A stretch of 64,000 nucleotides of DNA from ASV31 sp965229765 (GTDB lineage Bacteria > Pseudomonadota > Alphaproteobacteria > Rhodobacterales > Rhodobacteraceae), in the NCBI GenBank assembly GCA_965229765.1, contig CBDDJT010000001.1:235249-299248 (forward strand). The letters are read 5' to 3'. The notes beneath the pieces are model-generated. The model worked only from the letters and a program-made list of their open reading frames with translations. It was not told the origin of the DNA and searched no databases. Positions within the stretch are counted from its first letter, which is position 1, and each line of letters starts with the position of its first letter. The position numbers were made by a program, and so were the translations under genes. This document shows, piece after piece, positions 19,839-28,069 of this stretch.

Positions 19839-20732
19839 ATGAACATCCAGCGCAAGAAGGCTCAGGACTTCGACCAGCGCATCCTCGAAATCTTCGACGG
19901 ATACGTGCACGGCAAGATCACCAAGCGAGAGTTCATTTCGCAGGCCGGGCGCTATGCCGCCGCAGGCGTCACCGGCGCCATGCTGCTTGAACAGCTGCAA
20001 CCCAATTATGCCTGGGCGCAGCAGGTTGCGCCGGACGACCCGGCAATCGTGACGGAAACGGTCAGCTACGAAAGCCCCGAGGGCCACGGAACGATCAGCG
20101 GCCTGATGGCCCGCCCCGCTGACGCCTCCGGCCCCCTGCCCGCCGTGCTGGTGATCCACGAGAACCGGGGGCTCAACCCCTATATCGCCGATGTCGTGCG
20201 CCGCGCGGCCAAGGCGGGATACCTCGCCTTCGGGCCTGACGGGCTGTCACCGCTGGGCGGGTATCCCGGCACCGACGAGGAAGGCCGCGAGATGCAGCGC
20301 AGCCTCGACGGGGCCAAGCTGATGGCCGATTTCTTCGCCGCCTACGAGTTCCTGCGCGACCATTCCGGCAGCACCGGCAAGGCCGGCTGCGTGGGCTTTT
20401 GCTATGGCGGCGGCGTCTGCAACGCGCTGGCCGTGGCCTACCCGGATCTAGCGGCAAGCGTGCCGTTCTACGGCCGCCAGGCCGCGGCAGAGGATGTGCC
20501 CTCTATCGAGGCGCCGCTGCTGATCCACTATGCAAGCCTCGACGAGCGTATCAATGCCGGATGGGAGGCCTACCGCGACGCGCTGGAGGCCAACGGCAAG
20601 ACCTATACCGTGCACTTCTACGAAGGCGCGAACCACGGCTTCCACAACGACACCACGCCCCGCTTTGACGAGGCGGCGGCGACGCTGGCCTGGGACCGGA
20701 CGCTCGCCTTCTTCGCCGAGCATCTGCAATAG
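19839..20732 (+). CDS. Dienelactone hydrolase family protein
   Basis: 297 residues. The alpha/beta hydrolase triad is Cys188 (GFCYGGG), Asp235 (SLDERI) and His266 (NHGFHND). Relatives hydrolyse dienelactones in chlorocatechol breakdown, but many have unknown substrates. The first 62 residues are an extra region, KITKREFISQAGRYAAAGV followed by a hydrophobic stretch to YAWAQ. This resembles a Tat-like leader set unusually far from the N-terminus, as in YghX-type members, so export is possible. No aromatic-degradation genes adjoin it. Confidence 0.88.
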   Translation: MNIQRKKAQDFDQRILEIFDGYVHGKITKREFISQAGRYAAAGVTGAMLLEQLQPNYAWAQQVAPDDPAIVTETVSYESPEGHGTISGLMARPADASGPLPAVLVIHENRGLNPYIADVVRRAAKAGYLAFGPDGLSPLGGYPGTDEEGREMQRSLDGAKLMADFFAAYEFLRDHSGSTGKAGCVGFCYGGGVCNALAVAYPDLAASVPFYGRQAAAEDVPSIEAPLLIHYASLDERINAGWEAYRDALEANGKTYTVHFYEGANHGFHNDTTPRFDEAAATLAWDRTLAFFAEHLQ

Positions 20733-20733
20733 G

Positions 20734-20762
20734 CAAAAGGGCCGTCCCCATGGGACGGCCCT
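20734..20762 (-). terminator. Terminator shared at the dienelactone hydrolase/peroxiredoxin convergence
   Basis: An AGGGCCGTCCC arm pairs with GGGACGGCCCT. Read on the minus strand it is followed by TTTTGCC, so it best serves the peroxiredoxin transcript. It may also stop the plus-strand gene that ends 2 bp before it. Confidence 0.75.
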
Positions 20763-20818
20763 GACCCTTGCACTATGGCATCGCCGGGCACCGCCCGGCA
20801 CGGCTGGCGCATCACCCC

Positions 20819-21472
20819 TCAGGCGGGCTGCTTTGTCATCCGCAGATAGGGCAGTCTGGCGTCGAAATCGCCGAACTTCTCTTTCGCCGCCACATCGTCC
20901 AGCGACAGCGCCACGATCACGTCCTGTCCGGTGGTCCAGTTCGCCGGCGTGGCGATCGGTGTGCCATAGGTGGCCTGAAGCGCATCCAGCGCGCGCAGCA
21001 CCTCGGCGAAATTCCGGCCCACGGACATCGGATAGGTCATCGAAAGCTGGAGCTTCTTGTTCGGCGCGATGATGAACACCGACCGCACCGACGCGCTGTC
21101 GGCGGCGGTGCGCCCGTCAGGCAGGTAGGCTTCGGCGGGCAGCATGTCGAACATCTTGGACACTTCAAGCGCCTCGTCCGCGATGATCGGGAACCCGGCC
21201 TTCGCGCCGGCAAAGCCTTCGATGTCGGCCTTCCATTTCACGTGTTCGGCGGCGCTGTCCACGGACAGGCCGATCACCTTGGTGCCGCGTCTGGCCCATT
21301 CGTCGGACAGTTGCGCGACGGCGCCGAACTCGGTGGTGCAGACGGGCGTGAAGTCCTTGGGATGGCTGAACAGGATTGCCCAGCTGTCCCCGATCCAGTC
21401 ATGGAAGGTGATCGTGCCCTGGTCCGTTTCGGCGGTGAAGTCCGGGACGATATCGTTGATGCGAAGTGCCAT
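20819..21472 (-). CDS. 1-Cys peroxiredoxin (Prx6 type)
   Basis: 217 residues. Reduces peroxides. The peroxidatic Cys45 sits in HPKDFTPVCTTE, and no other Cys exists in the protein, so it is a 1-Cys enzyme needing an external reductant. The C-terminal region with GRNFAEVLRALDALQ and DARLPYLRMTKQP is typical of the Prx6 group. Length is normal. AAGGAACACCCC precedes the ATG. It is divergent from the aldehyde dehydrogenase; the shared 131-bp region has an ACATATATGT palindrome. Confidence 0.95.
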   Translation of the reverse strand: MALRINDIVPDFTAETDQGTITFHDWIGDSWAILFSHPKDFTPVCTTEFGAVAQLSDEWARRGTKVIGLSVDSAAEHVKWKADIEGFAGAKAGFPIIADEALEVSKMFDMLPAEAYLPDGRTAADSASVRSVFIIAPNKKLQLSMTYPMSVGRNFAEVLRALDALQATYGTPIATPANWTTGQDVIVALSLDDVAAKEKFGDFDARLPYLRMTKQPA

Positions 21473-21512
21473 GGGGTGTTCCTTTCCCTTTGCGCGAATC
21501 ATATTCCAAAAA

Positions 21513-21522
21513 ACATATATGT
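21513..21522. promoter_or_regulatory. ACATATATGT palindrome in the peroxiredoxin/aldehyde dehydrogenase control region
   Basis: A 10-bp perfect palindrome in an unusually AT-rich patch (about 21500-21525), 41 bp upstream of the peroxiredoxin start and 82 bp upstream of the aldehyde dehydrogenase start. It could be an operator or a -10 region; this is inference only. Confidence 0.35.
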
Positions 21523-21603
21523 AAGCTGGATCGCGCCCGCAGCCCTTTACTTGCGGATGCCATGCACCGGTGACAAGGTGTCGCAAAATCATAGGAGGGT
21601 CCC

Positions 21604-23043
21604 ATGCTGGACATGCGCAAATTCTATATCGACGGCGTCTGGGTCGATCCGATCGATGGCCGGGACCTGGACGTGATCGACCCCTCGAACGAAGAGCCCT
21701 GCGCCGTGATCTCGCTGGGCGGACAGGCCGATACGGATGCGGCCGTGGCCGCCGCGCGCCGCGCCTTCATTCCCTGGGCCGAGGCCCCGCGCGAAGAGCG
21801 TGTCGCGGCCGTCCAGCGGCTCTATGACATGTACAAGCGCCGCTCGGACGAGATGGCACAGGCGATCAGTCTGGAGATGGGGGCGCCCATCGACATGTCG
21901 AAGGCGCAGCAGTCAACCTCGGGCACCTGGCACATCAAGGGCTTCCTCAAGGCGTATGAGAACTTCGAGCATGAGCGGATGCTCGGCGACCATGCCCCCA
22001 ACGATCGCATCCTGATGGATCCCATCGGCGTCGTCGGCATGATCACGCCGTGGAACTGGCCGATGAATCAGGTCACGCTCAAGGTCATCCCGGCGCTTCT
22101 GGTCGGCTGTACCTGTGTGCTGAAACCCTCCGAGATCGCGCCGCTGTCCTCGCTGCTCTTTGCAGAGATCATCGACGAGGCCGGCCTTCCCGCAGGCGTC
22201 TTCAACCTTGTGAACGGCGACGGGCCCGGCGTGGGCACGCAACTGTCCAGCCACCCCGATGTCGAGATGATCTCGTTCACCGGCTCCACCCGGGCCGGGG
22301 CCCTGATCTCCAAGGCCGCCGCCGACACGTTCAAGCGCGTCAGCCTTGAACTTGGCGGCAAGGGGGCGAACCTCGTCTTCGCCGACGCCGATGAAAAGGC
22401 GGTCAAGCGCGGCGTCCTGCACGTCATGAACAACACCGGCCAGTCGTGCAACGCGCCCACCCGGATGCTGGTGGAACGCGGCCGCTATGACGCAGCGGTG
22501 GAAGAGGCCGCAGCGACCGCGCAGAAGGTCACCGTGGGCTCGGCCCATGAAGAAGGCCGCCACATGGGCCCCGTGGTCAGCGAAACCCAGTTCAACAAGA
22601 TCCAGGACCTGATCCAGAAGGGCATGGACGAAGGCGCGCGGCTTGTCGCAGGCGGTCTGGGCCGGCCCGAGGGCTTGAACCGCGGCTACTTCGTGCGGCC
22701 CACCGTCTTTGCCGACGTCACCCCGGACATGACCATCGCCCGCGAGGAGATCTTCGGCCCGGTCCTGTCGATGATGGCCTTCGACACCGAGGACGAGGCG
22801 GTCGCGATCGCCAACGACACCGACTATGGCCTGACCAACTACGTGCAGTCCGAGGACGGTGTGCGCCGCAACCGGCTGGCCCGGCGCCTGCGGTCGGGCA
22901 TGGTCGAGATGAACGGCCAGTCGCGCGCCATGGGCAGCCCGTTCGGCGGCTACAAGGCCAGCGGCAACGGCCGCGAGGGCGGCAAATGGGGCCTCGACGA
23001 GTTCTGCGAGGTCAAGGCCGTGTCGGGCTGGGCCGCGGACTAG
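21604..23043 (+). CDS. NAD(P)-dependent aldehyde dehydrogenase
   Basis: 479 residues. Oxidises aldehydes to acids. The general base Glu249 is in SLELGGKGA and the catalytic Cys282 in NTGQSCNAPTR. The coenzyme region has MITPWNWPMNQ, VLKPSEIAP and ISFTGSTRAG. Length and motifs are complete. The substrate cannot be fixed from sequence; the best general match is to betaine/medium-chain type members. A strong AGGAGGG ribosome-binding site precedes the ATG. The desaturase gene follows 103 bp later. Confidence 0.93.
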   Translation: MLDMRKFYIDGVWVDPIDGRDLDVIDPSNEEPCAVISLGGQADTDAAVAAARRAFIPWAEAPREERVAAVQRLYDMYKRRSDEMAQAISLEMGAPIDMSKAQQSTSGTWHIKGFLKAYENFEHERMLGDHAPNDRILMDPIGVVGMITPWNWPMNQVTLKVIPALLVGCTCVLKPSEIAPLSSLLFAEIIDEAGLPAGVFNLVNGDGPGVGTQLSSHPDVEMISFTGSTRAGALISKAAADTFKRVSLELGGKGANLVFADADEKAVKRGVLHVMNNTGQSCNAPTRMLVERGRYDAAVEEAAATAQKVTVGSAHEEGRHMGPVVSETQFNKIQDLIQKGMDEGARLVAGGLGRPEGLNRGYFVRPTVFADVTPDMTIAREEIFGPVLSMMAFDTEDEAVAIANDTDYGLTNYVQSEDGVRRNRLARRLRSGMVEMNGQSRAMGSPFGGYKASGNGREGGKWGLDEFCEVKAVSGWAAD

Positions 23044-23146
23044 GCGGCACCGGCAAGGCCTCGCTCTCAAGTACCGCGCACCCTTGCCAAGGCGGGGGGG
23101 GCGAGCGCATATAAGCAACGTCTCGGGTCGGAAGGGGAACACGACG

Positions 23147-24175
23147 ATGAGCACGAAGCACATGGACGCAGAACGCGAACAGGCCATCGCGATCAAGACG
23201 TTCACGATGGAGTGGTGCGCAAAGGACGACCGCATCGCGGCGGCCAGCTATTTCGGCACCTTCGCCGTCTATTTCCTGACGCTGTGGCTGGCGATCGAGG
23301 CCACCTTTGCCGCAGCGTGGTGGGCGGTGGTGCCGCTGGTTGTGCTCAACGCCTTTTCCGGCGTTCGGCTTTATGTGCTGCAACATGACTGCGGGCACCA
23401 TTCGCTGTTCTCGACGAAACGGCTGAATGAGCTTGCGGGCTACGGCCTGTCGACCTTCACCCTGACGCCGTTCCGCGCGATGCAGGTCAACCACAACGAC
23501 CACCACTCGCACATCAGCGATCTGGACGAGCGCGAGACCACCGAGATCTACACGATGACGGTGCGCGAATGGGAAGAGGCCGGGTTCTGGCAGCGTCTGG
23601 GCTACCGGCTCTACCGCAACCCGCTGTTCATGCTGCCGGTGGGCGGTGCGTTCACCTACCTGCTGCGCTACCGCTGGCCCAAGAAGACGCTGGAGGTCGG
23701 TGTATGGGAAGTCATGGCGCAGAACGCGGTGCTGCTGGCGTGGGCGGGGCTGATCTATGCCCTTGCCGGCTGGACCGGGATCTATGTCTACCTTGCCACC
23801 GCGCTTACCGCCGGCGTGATCGGCGTCTTCCTGGTCTACCTGCAACACAATTTCGAGGATGCCTATTGGGACCGGCGACCCGACCTGCGGTTCGACCGCG
23901 CCGCGTTGCAGGGCGCGTCCTGCCTGGATCTCGGCTGGTGGTGGGATCTTGGCACCGGCAACATCGCCTACCACGACATTCACCATTTCAACGCGCGTAT
24001 CCCGTCCTACCGTCTGCGCAAGTGCCACTTCGAACTGCGCAAGCACTATGACATCCATACCGTGCGCTGGCCGCAGGCCTTCAGGGCGTTCACCCTGAAG
24101 CTTTGGGACGAAGAGACAGAGCGCCTGGTGCCGTTTCCCAGCTCGCCCCGCGCAGCAGCCGTCCCCGCAGAGTGA
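23147..24175 (+). CDS. Membrane fatty acid desaturase
   Basis: 342 residues. A di-iron integral membrane enzyme introducing a cis double bond into acyl chains. Three histidine boxes are visible: HDCGHHS, HNDHHSH and HDIHHFN. Transmembrane segments are near FGTFAVYFLTLWLAI, WWAVVPLVVLNAF, VLLAWAGLIYALAG and the segment ending GVIGVFLVYL. The start MSTKHMDAEREQAI follows GAAGGGGAACACG. Relatives act on phospholipid acyl chains or on carotenoid-like substrates; the exact regiospecificity is not deducible. Confidence 0.9.
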   Translation: MSTKHMDAEREQAIAIKTFTMEWCAKDDRIAAASYFGTFAVYFLTLWLAIEATFAAAWWAVVPLVVLNAFSGVRLYVLQHDCGHHSLFSTKRLNELAGYGLSTFTLTPFRAMQVNHNDHHSHISDLDERETTEIYTMTVREWEEAGFWQRLGYRLYRNPLFMLPVGGAFTYLLRYRWPKKTLEVGVWEVMAQNAVLLAWAGLIYALAGWTGIYVYLATALTAGVIGVFLVYLQHNFEDAYWDRRPDLRFDRAALQGASCLDLGWWWDLGTGNIAYHDIHHFNARIPSYRLRKCHFELRKHYDIHTVRWPQAFRAFTLKLWDEETERLVPFPSSPRAAAVPAE

Positions 24176-24196
24176 CGGCCGGGACGCGGCGCGCGG

Positions 24197-24290
24197 CAAG
24201 CCCCTTCGAAGGGGCTTGCTCTGGCGGTCCCGAACCCGCGTGCAAAGGGCCTTGAAAGGCCCTTTGGCCAAGGCGCTTCGAAGCGCCTTG
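24197..24290. terminator. Three consecutive perfect palindromes between convergent genes
   Basis: A 22-bp palindrome with arms CAAGCCCCTTC/GAAGGGGCTTG (24197-24218), a hairpin AAAGGGCC/GGCCCTTT (24244-24265), and a 22-bp palindrome with arms CAAGGCGCTTC/GAAGCGCCTTG (24269-24290). They fill the gap between the desaturase and the RluA-family gene, and probably terminate both. Confidence 0.7.
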
Positions 24291-24294
24291 TCTT

Positions 24295-24945
24295 TCAGAA
24301 CGGACAGGGCGCGCTGAAATTCATCCCGGCCCCCCCGTCCGGGTGGCGCAGGCGCAGGCTTTCGGAATGCAGCATGAGGCGCGGGAAATCCCGCGCGGGT
24401 CCCTCGGCATAGAACGGATCGCCAAGAATGGGATGCCCGATCTCGGCCATGTGGACGCGCAACTGGTGGCTGCGCCCGGTCCGGGGGTAAAGCCGTACCC
24501 GCGTCGTGCCGTTCTGGCGGCGCACCACGCGCCAGCGTGTCTGGGCCGCGCGCCCGGTCTCGAAATCCACCTTCTGCCGGGGACGGTTGGGCCAGTCGAC
24601 GGTCAGGGGCAGGTCGATTTCGCCCTCCTTCTCGGTCATCTCGCCCCAGACACGGGCGACATAGACCTTGCGCACCTGCCGCTTCTCGAATTGCAGGCCA
24701 AGGTGGCGCTGGGCATGGGGGCTTAGCGCAAAGACCATCACACCCGATGTATCTCTGTCCAGTCGATGCACCAGAAGCGCTGTGGGAAAGGCGGCCTGAA
24801 CCCGGGCAAGCAGGCAGTCGGACAGATGAGCACCCTTTCCCGGCACCGACAGAAGGCCCGCGGGCTTGTCCACCAGCAGGATCTCGTGATCGGCATGGAG
24901 GACCGAAAGCGGCGTGTCGGGCGGCGCGTAGGTGCTGTCGGTCAT
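24295..24945 (-). CDS. RluA-family pseudouridine synthase
   Basis: 216 residues. Isomerises uridine in rRNA or tRNA. The catalytic Asp63 lies in VHRLDRDTSGVMVFA. The fold motifs VDKPAGLLSVPGKG, RLYPRTGRSHQLRVHM and HPILGDPFY are complete. There is no S4 domain, so it resembles RluA itself (23S U746 / tRNA U32) rather than RluC or RluD. The start MTDSTYAPPD is chosen; the longer upstream frame overlaps the LysE gene and is unlikely. Only 10 bp separate it from the upstream LysE stop, so cotranscription is likely. Confidence 0.92.
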   Translation of the reverse strand: MTDSTYAPPDTPLSVLHADHEILLVDKPAGLLSVPGKGAHLSDCLLARVQAAFPTALLVHRLDRDTSGVMVFALSPHAQRHLGLQFEKRQVRKVYVARVWGEMTEKEGEIDLPLTVDWPNRPRQKVDFETGRAAQTRWRVVRRQNGTTRVRLYPRTGRSHQLRVHMAEIGHPILGDPFYAEGPARDFPRLMLHSESLRLRHPDGGAGMNFSAPCPF

Positions 24946-24955
24946 GATCGGTGGG

Positions 24956-25573
24956 CTATCGCGCCACGGGCGTCGCGGCAAGAAGCAGCGCGATGCCGTA
25001 CAGAATGAAACAGGCCGCCAGAACGCGGCGCACGGAGACGTGCAGGATCGCGCCCAGCGCAAGCCGCCCCAGCCACGCCCCGAGGCAGGTGTATCCCGTG
25101 TAGCTGATCGCGGTCAGCGTCAGGGCCGTGGGGAAGATCACCCGCATCTGCGCCCAGACCGGCACGCCCGGTTCGACGAACTGGGAAAAGGCGGCGAGGT
25201 AGCCCGCGACGCTTTTGGCATTGACCGTCGCGATCAGAAGCGCGCGCAGATAGATGCCGCCCGGCCGCGACCCGGCAAGAACCGGCTGCGCCGCGCGCCG
25301 CCAGCCGCGAATGCCAAGCCAGATCAGAACCCCCGCCCCGACGAGGCGGGCCACTTCGAATCCGGCGGGCGAGGCCACGATCAGCGCCGTGACACCGGCC
25401 GCCGACAGCGTCAGGAACAGCGCGGCCTGTGTCAGGATGCCAGCGACGCCCAGAAGCGCCCGGGGCAGGCCATGGGACAGGCCCGCCTGAAGGCAGTTGA
25501 CGGCGTTCGGCCCGGGCGTGGTGACGAAGAGAACCCAGAAGCCGGCAAAGACCAGCCAGCCCTCGAAGCTCAT
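24956..25573 (-). CDS. LysE-family amino-acid exporter
   Basis: 205 residues with about six transmembrane segments. The start MSFEGWLVFAGFWVLF leads into the LysE/RhtB signature TPGPNAVNCLQAGLSHG. GVLIWLGIRGWR and NAKSVAGYLAAFSQF are also typical. It is expected to export a neutral or basic amino acid or analogue; the substrate is unknown. It lies directly upstream of the RluA-family gene on the same strand. Confidence 0.9.
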   Translation of the reverse strand: MSFEGWLVFAGFWVLFVTTPGPNAVNCLQAGLSHGLPRALLGVAGILTQAALFLTLSAAGVTALIVASPAGFEVARLVGAGVLIWLGIRGWRRAAQPVLAGSRPGGIYLRALLIATVNAKSVAGYLAAFSQFVEPGVPVWAQMRVIFPTALTLTAISYTGYTCLGAWLGRLALGAILHVSVRRVLAACFILYGIALLLAATPVAR

Positions 25574-25601
25574 GGCCTTGCGCCCGGACCGGGCGGGGAA
25601 A

Positions 25602-25659
25602 GGGGGGCTCTGCCCCCCGGCCTGCGGCCTCCCCCCGGAGTATTTTTCAACAGAAGAAG
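25602..25659 (-). repeat. Rhodobacterales 3'-end repeat, copy 2, with GC hairpin
   Basis: On the minus strand CTTCTTCTGTT, AAAAATACTCC and GGGGGGAGGC start 3 bp after the thiolase stop. Next comes a GGGGGGC/GCCCCCC hairpin with a three-base loop (25602-25618). Together they probably end the thiolase transcript. Confidence 0.75.
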
Positions 25660-25661
25660 CC

Positions 25662-26840
25662 TCACACCCGTTCGATGGCGATCGCCGTGCCCTCTCCTCC
25701 GCCGATGCATATGGCGGCGACACCTAGCTTCAGGCCCCGGGTTTCCAGCGCGTTGAGAAGCGTGACGATGATGCGCGCGCCCGAAGCCCCGATCGGGTGG
25801 CCGAGGGCGCAGGCGCCGCCGTTCACGTTCACGATGTCGCGCGGCAGCCCCATCTTTTGCATGAAGGCCATGGGCACCACTGCGAAGGCCTCGTTGACCT
25901 CCCAAAGGTCCACGTCGTCACGGGTCCAGCCGATTCGATCGAGAAGCTTCTGCGCGGCCGGCACCGGGGCGGTGGTGAAAAGCCCGGGCGCCTGGGCATG
26001 GGTGGCATGACCGAGGATCCGTGCGCGCACCGTCAGGCCTTGCGCCCCTGCCACCGCGGCCGAGGCCAGCACAAGGGCGGCCGCACCGTCCGAGATCGAA
26101 GAGGAATTGGCCGGGGTCACCGTGCCGTCCTTGCGAAACGCGGGTTTCAGGTGCGGGATCTTGTCCGGGCGCGCGGTGCCGGGCTGTTCGTCTTCGGTGA
26201 TGGTCGTAGCGCCCTTGCGGCCGCGCACCGTGACAGGCGCGATCTCTGCGGCGAAGGCCCCGCCGGACTGGGCGGCAAGGGCGTTTTCCAGCGACTTCAG
26301 CGCATAGGCGTCCTGTGCCTCGCGGGTGAACTGGAACGCCTCGGCGCAGTCCTCGGCAAAGGTTCCCATCAGCCTGCCCTTGTCATAAGCGTCTTCCAGC
26401 CCGTCGAGAAACATGTGGTCGATGACCTGACCATGGCCCAGCCGCGCGCCGCCGCGCATCTTGGGCAGCAGGTAGGGGGCGTTCGTCATGCTCTCCATCC
26501 CGCCGGCGACGATAACCCGCGCCGCGCCAAGGGCGATCTGGTCGGCGGCGATCATCGCCGCCTTCATGCCGGAGCCACACATCTTGTTCAGCGTCGTGGC
26601 GGGCACCGCGTCTGACAGGCCTGCGGCAAAGCCCGCCTGGCGCGCCGGTGCCTGTCCCTGGCCCGCGGGCAGGACACAGCCCATGATGACCTCGTCCACC
26701 TGATCCGTCGGCGCGCCTGCGGCCTCCAGCGCGGCGCGAATCGCGATGCCCCCAAGCTCGGCCGCGGCAACCGGGGACAGCGCCCCCTGAAACCCGCCCA
26801 TCGGCGTGCGCGAGGCCCCTGCGATCACGACGTCTTCCAT
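25662..26840 (-). CDS. Acetyl-CoA C-acyltransferase (thiolase)
   Basis: 392 residues. Condenses two acetyl-CoA or cleaves 3-ketoacyl-CoA. The nucleophile Cys88 is in NKMCGSGMK. The His in GACALGHPIGASG and the second Cys in CIGGGEG are present. The length and MEDVVIAGASRTPMGGF start fit biosynthetic thiolase (PhaA/AtoB type); no phaB or other PHB gene is nearby. A longer upstream reading frame overlaps the divergent STAS gene and is rejected. AAAGGAAAG precedes the ATG. Confidence 0.94.
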   Translation of the reverse strand: MEDVVIAGASRTPMGGFQGALSPVAAAELGGIAIRAALEAAGAPTDQVDEVIMGCVLPAGQGQAPARQAGFAAGLSDAVPATTLNKMCGSGMKAAMIAADQIALGAARVIVAGGMESMTNAPYLLPKMRGGARLGHGQVIDHMFLDGLEDAYDKGRLMGTFAEDCAEAFQFTREAQDAYALKSLENALAAQSGGAFAAEIAPVTVRGRKGATTITEDEQPGTARPDKIPHLKPAFRKDGTVTPANSSSISDGAAALVLASAAVAGAQGLTVRARILGHATHAQAPGLFTTAPVPAAQKLLDRIGWTRDDVDLWEVNEAFAVVPMAFMQKMGLPRDIVNVNGGACALGHPIGASGARIIVTLLNALETRGLKLGVAAICIGGGEGTAIAIERV

Positions 26841-26931
26841 GGCTCGTCTTTCCTTTCCCGATCCCTGCGCCTGATTACCGAATGATAAGGAATGCCGTCT
26901 AGCCTTGTCGGAGGAACAAGGAGGCACCGAT

Positions 26932-27276
26932 ATGCAGCTTGAATGCCAGGACATCCCCGGCGGGCGGATGATTCGCGTGGCGGACGCGCGTATCGACGCG
27001 GCATCGGCAATCATGTTCAAGGACAGGTTGCGCACTGCCGCCGGCGATGGACCCGGTCCCGTCGTGCTTGACCTTGCGGCGGTGGATTTCCTGGACAGCA
27101 GCGGGCTTGGGGCCGTTGTCGCCTCGATGAAGCTTCTTGGAGCCGAGCGCCCGCTGCAATTGGCGGGGCTGACGCCCGCTGTGGAAAAGGTCTTTCGCCT
27201 GACACGCATGGACAGCGTCTTCGTGATCCATGCCGATGCCGTCACCGCCCGCGACGCCCTGCGAAATGCGCGCTGA
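26932..27276 (+). CDS. STAS-domain anti-anti-sigma factor (RsbV/SpoIIAA-like)
   Basis: 114 residues. In the partner-switch model, an unphosphorylated STAS protein binds the anti-sigma kinase and frees its target. The signature DFLDSSGLGAVVASM places the phosphorylatable Ser at 56 or 57. AAGGAGGCACCG precedes the ATG. The downstream kinase-like gene overlaps its end by 11 bp, so the two are translated together. Confidence 0.92.
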   Translation: MQLECQDIPGGRMIRVADARIDAASAIMFKDRLRTAAGDGPGPVVLDLAAVDFLDSSGLGAVVASMKLLGAERPLQLAGLTPAVEKVFRLTRMDSVFVIHADAVTARDALRNAR

Positions 27277-27766
27277 GGCCGCGATCGTACCGGTACCGCC
27301 GGCACTGTTCCAGGTCCCCCCGGCACGACGGTTTCACATCGTCCTTCCCGGGTGCGCCTTGGCGGTGCGGCGCACGCTTCAGGACGCACGCGGGCATTGC
27401 TGGCGCGCCGGCCTGTCCGTGGACGACTGCACGCAGATCGAGCTTTTGCTGGCAGAGGTGCTGAACAACATCGTCGAACATGCCCTTCGCGATCATCCCG
27501 ACGGGGTCATCGAGCTGGAGCTTTCGCTTGGCCGCGACTGTGCGGATGTCCGGGTATCGGACGACGGCGCGCCGATGCCGCAGGCGTTTCGTCCTGACAT
27601 GCGCAATGCCGCGCTCGGCCCGGACCCTGCCGATCTGCCAGAGGGCGGATTCGGCTGGGACCTGATCCGCCAGCTGGGCCGCAACCTGACCTATGAACGC
27701 CGCTCTGGCTGGAACCGGCTGACCCTTGGCGTCCCCCTCGACCGACCGGGCATGGATCGCTCCTGA
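27266..27766 (+). CDS. HATPase-domain anti-sigma kinase (RsbW-like)
   Basis: 166 residues. A GHKL ATPase fold expected to phosphorylate the STAS partner and bind a sigma factor or other target. The N box is EVLNNIVEHAL, G1 is SDDGAPMP, and G2 is the Gly-rich EGGFGWDLIRQL. Gly and Asp residues for ATP/Mg binding are intact. The start MRAEAAIVPV overlaps the STAS gene. Neither a PP2C phosphatase nor a sigma factor is encoded nearby. Confidence 0.9.
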   Translation: MRAEAAIVPVPPALFQVPPARRFHIVLPGCALAVRRTLQDARGHCWRAGLSVDDCTQIELLLAEVLNNIVEHALRDHPDGVIELELSLGRDCADVRVSDDGAPMPQAFRPDMRNAALGPDPADLPEGGFGWDLIRQLGRNLTYERRSGWNRLTLGVPLDRPGMDRS

Positions 27767-28069
27767 CATCGGGGTTTCCGCCCCTAGCGCCGGTCGGACG
27801 CGGACCATCCACATCGCCGCATACACAACCCGATGACGCCCGGGCGCGTCCTTCCCGATGGACACAACAATGCCCGACTCCGGACCCGGACACGCCCGAA
27901 TCATCCGCGATATCATTCGTGTAGCTGCAAAGGCTTCCCCCGGTGCCGCGCCATAACAGCCCCCACCCTGTGCGCGGCGCCGGGGTACTGCAGCTCTTGT
28001 CTCGCCTCTCCATTGTGATTGCCCGACCCTCCGGGTAGCGTCGCCTCGACCCCGCGACTGGAGAACGAG
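27767..28069. other. Intergenic region without a recognised gene
   Basis: 303 bp between the kinase-like gene and the gamma-glutamyltransferase gene. I see no conserved ORF, strong hairpin or RNA gene. Small plus-strand frames here have no ribosome-binding site. Confidence 0.5.

Noticed and set aside
27767..28069. A possible small RNA or gene in the gap before gamma-glutamyltransferase
   Set aside because: No strong hairpin, promoter or conserved ORF could be seen by eye.
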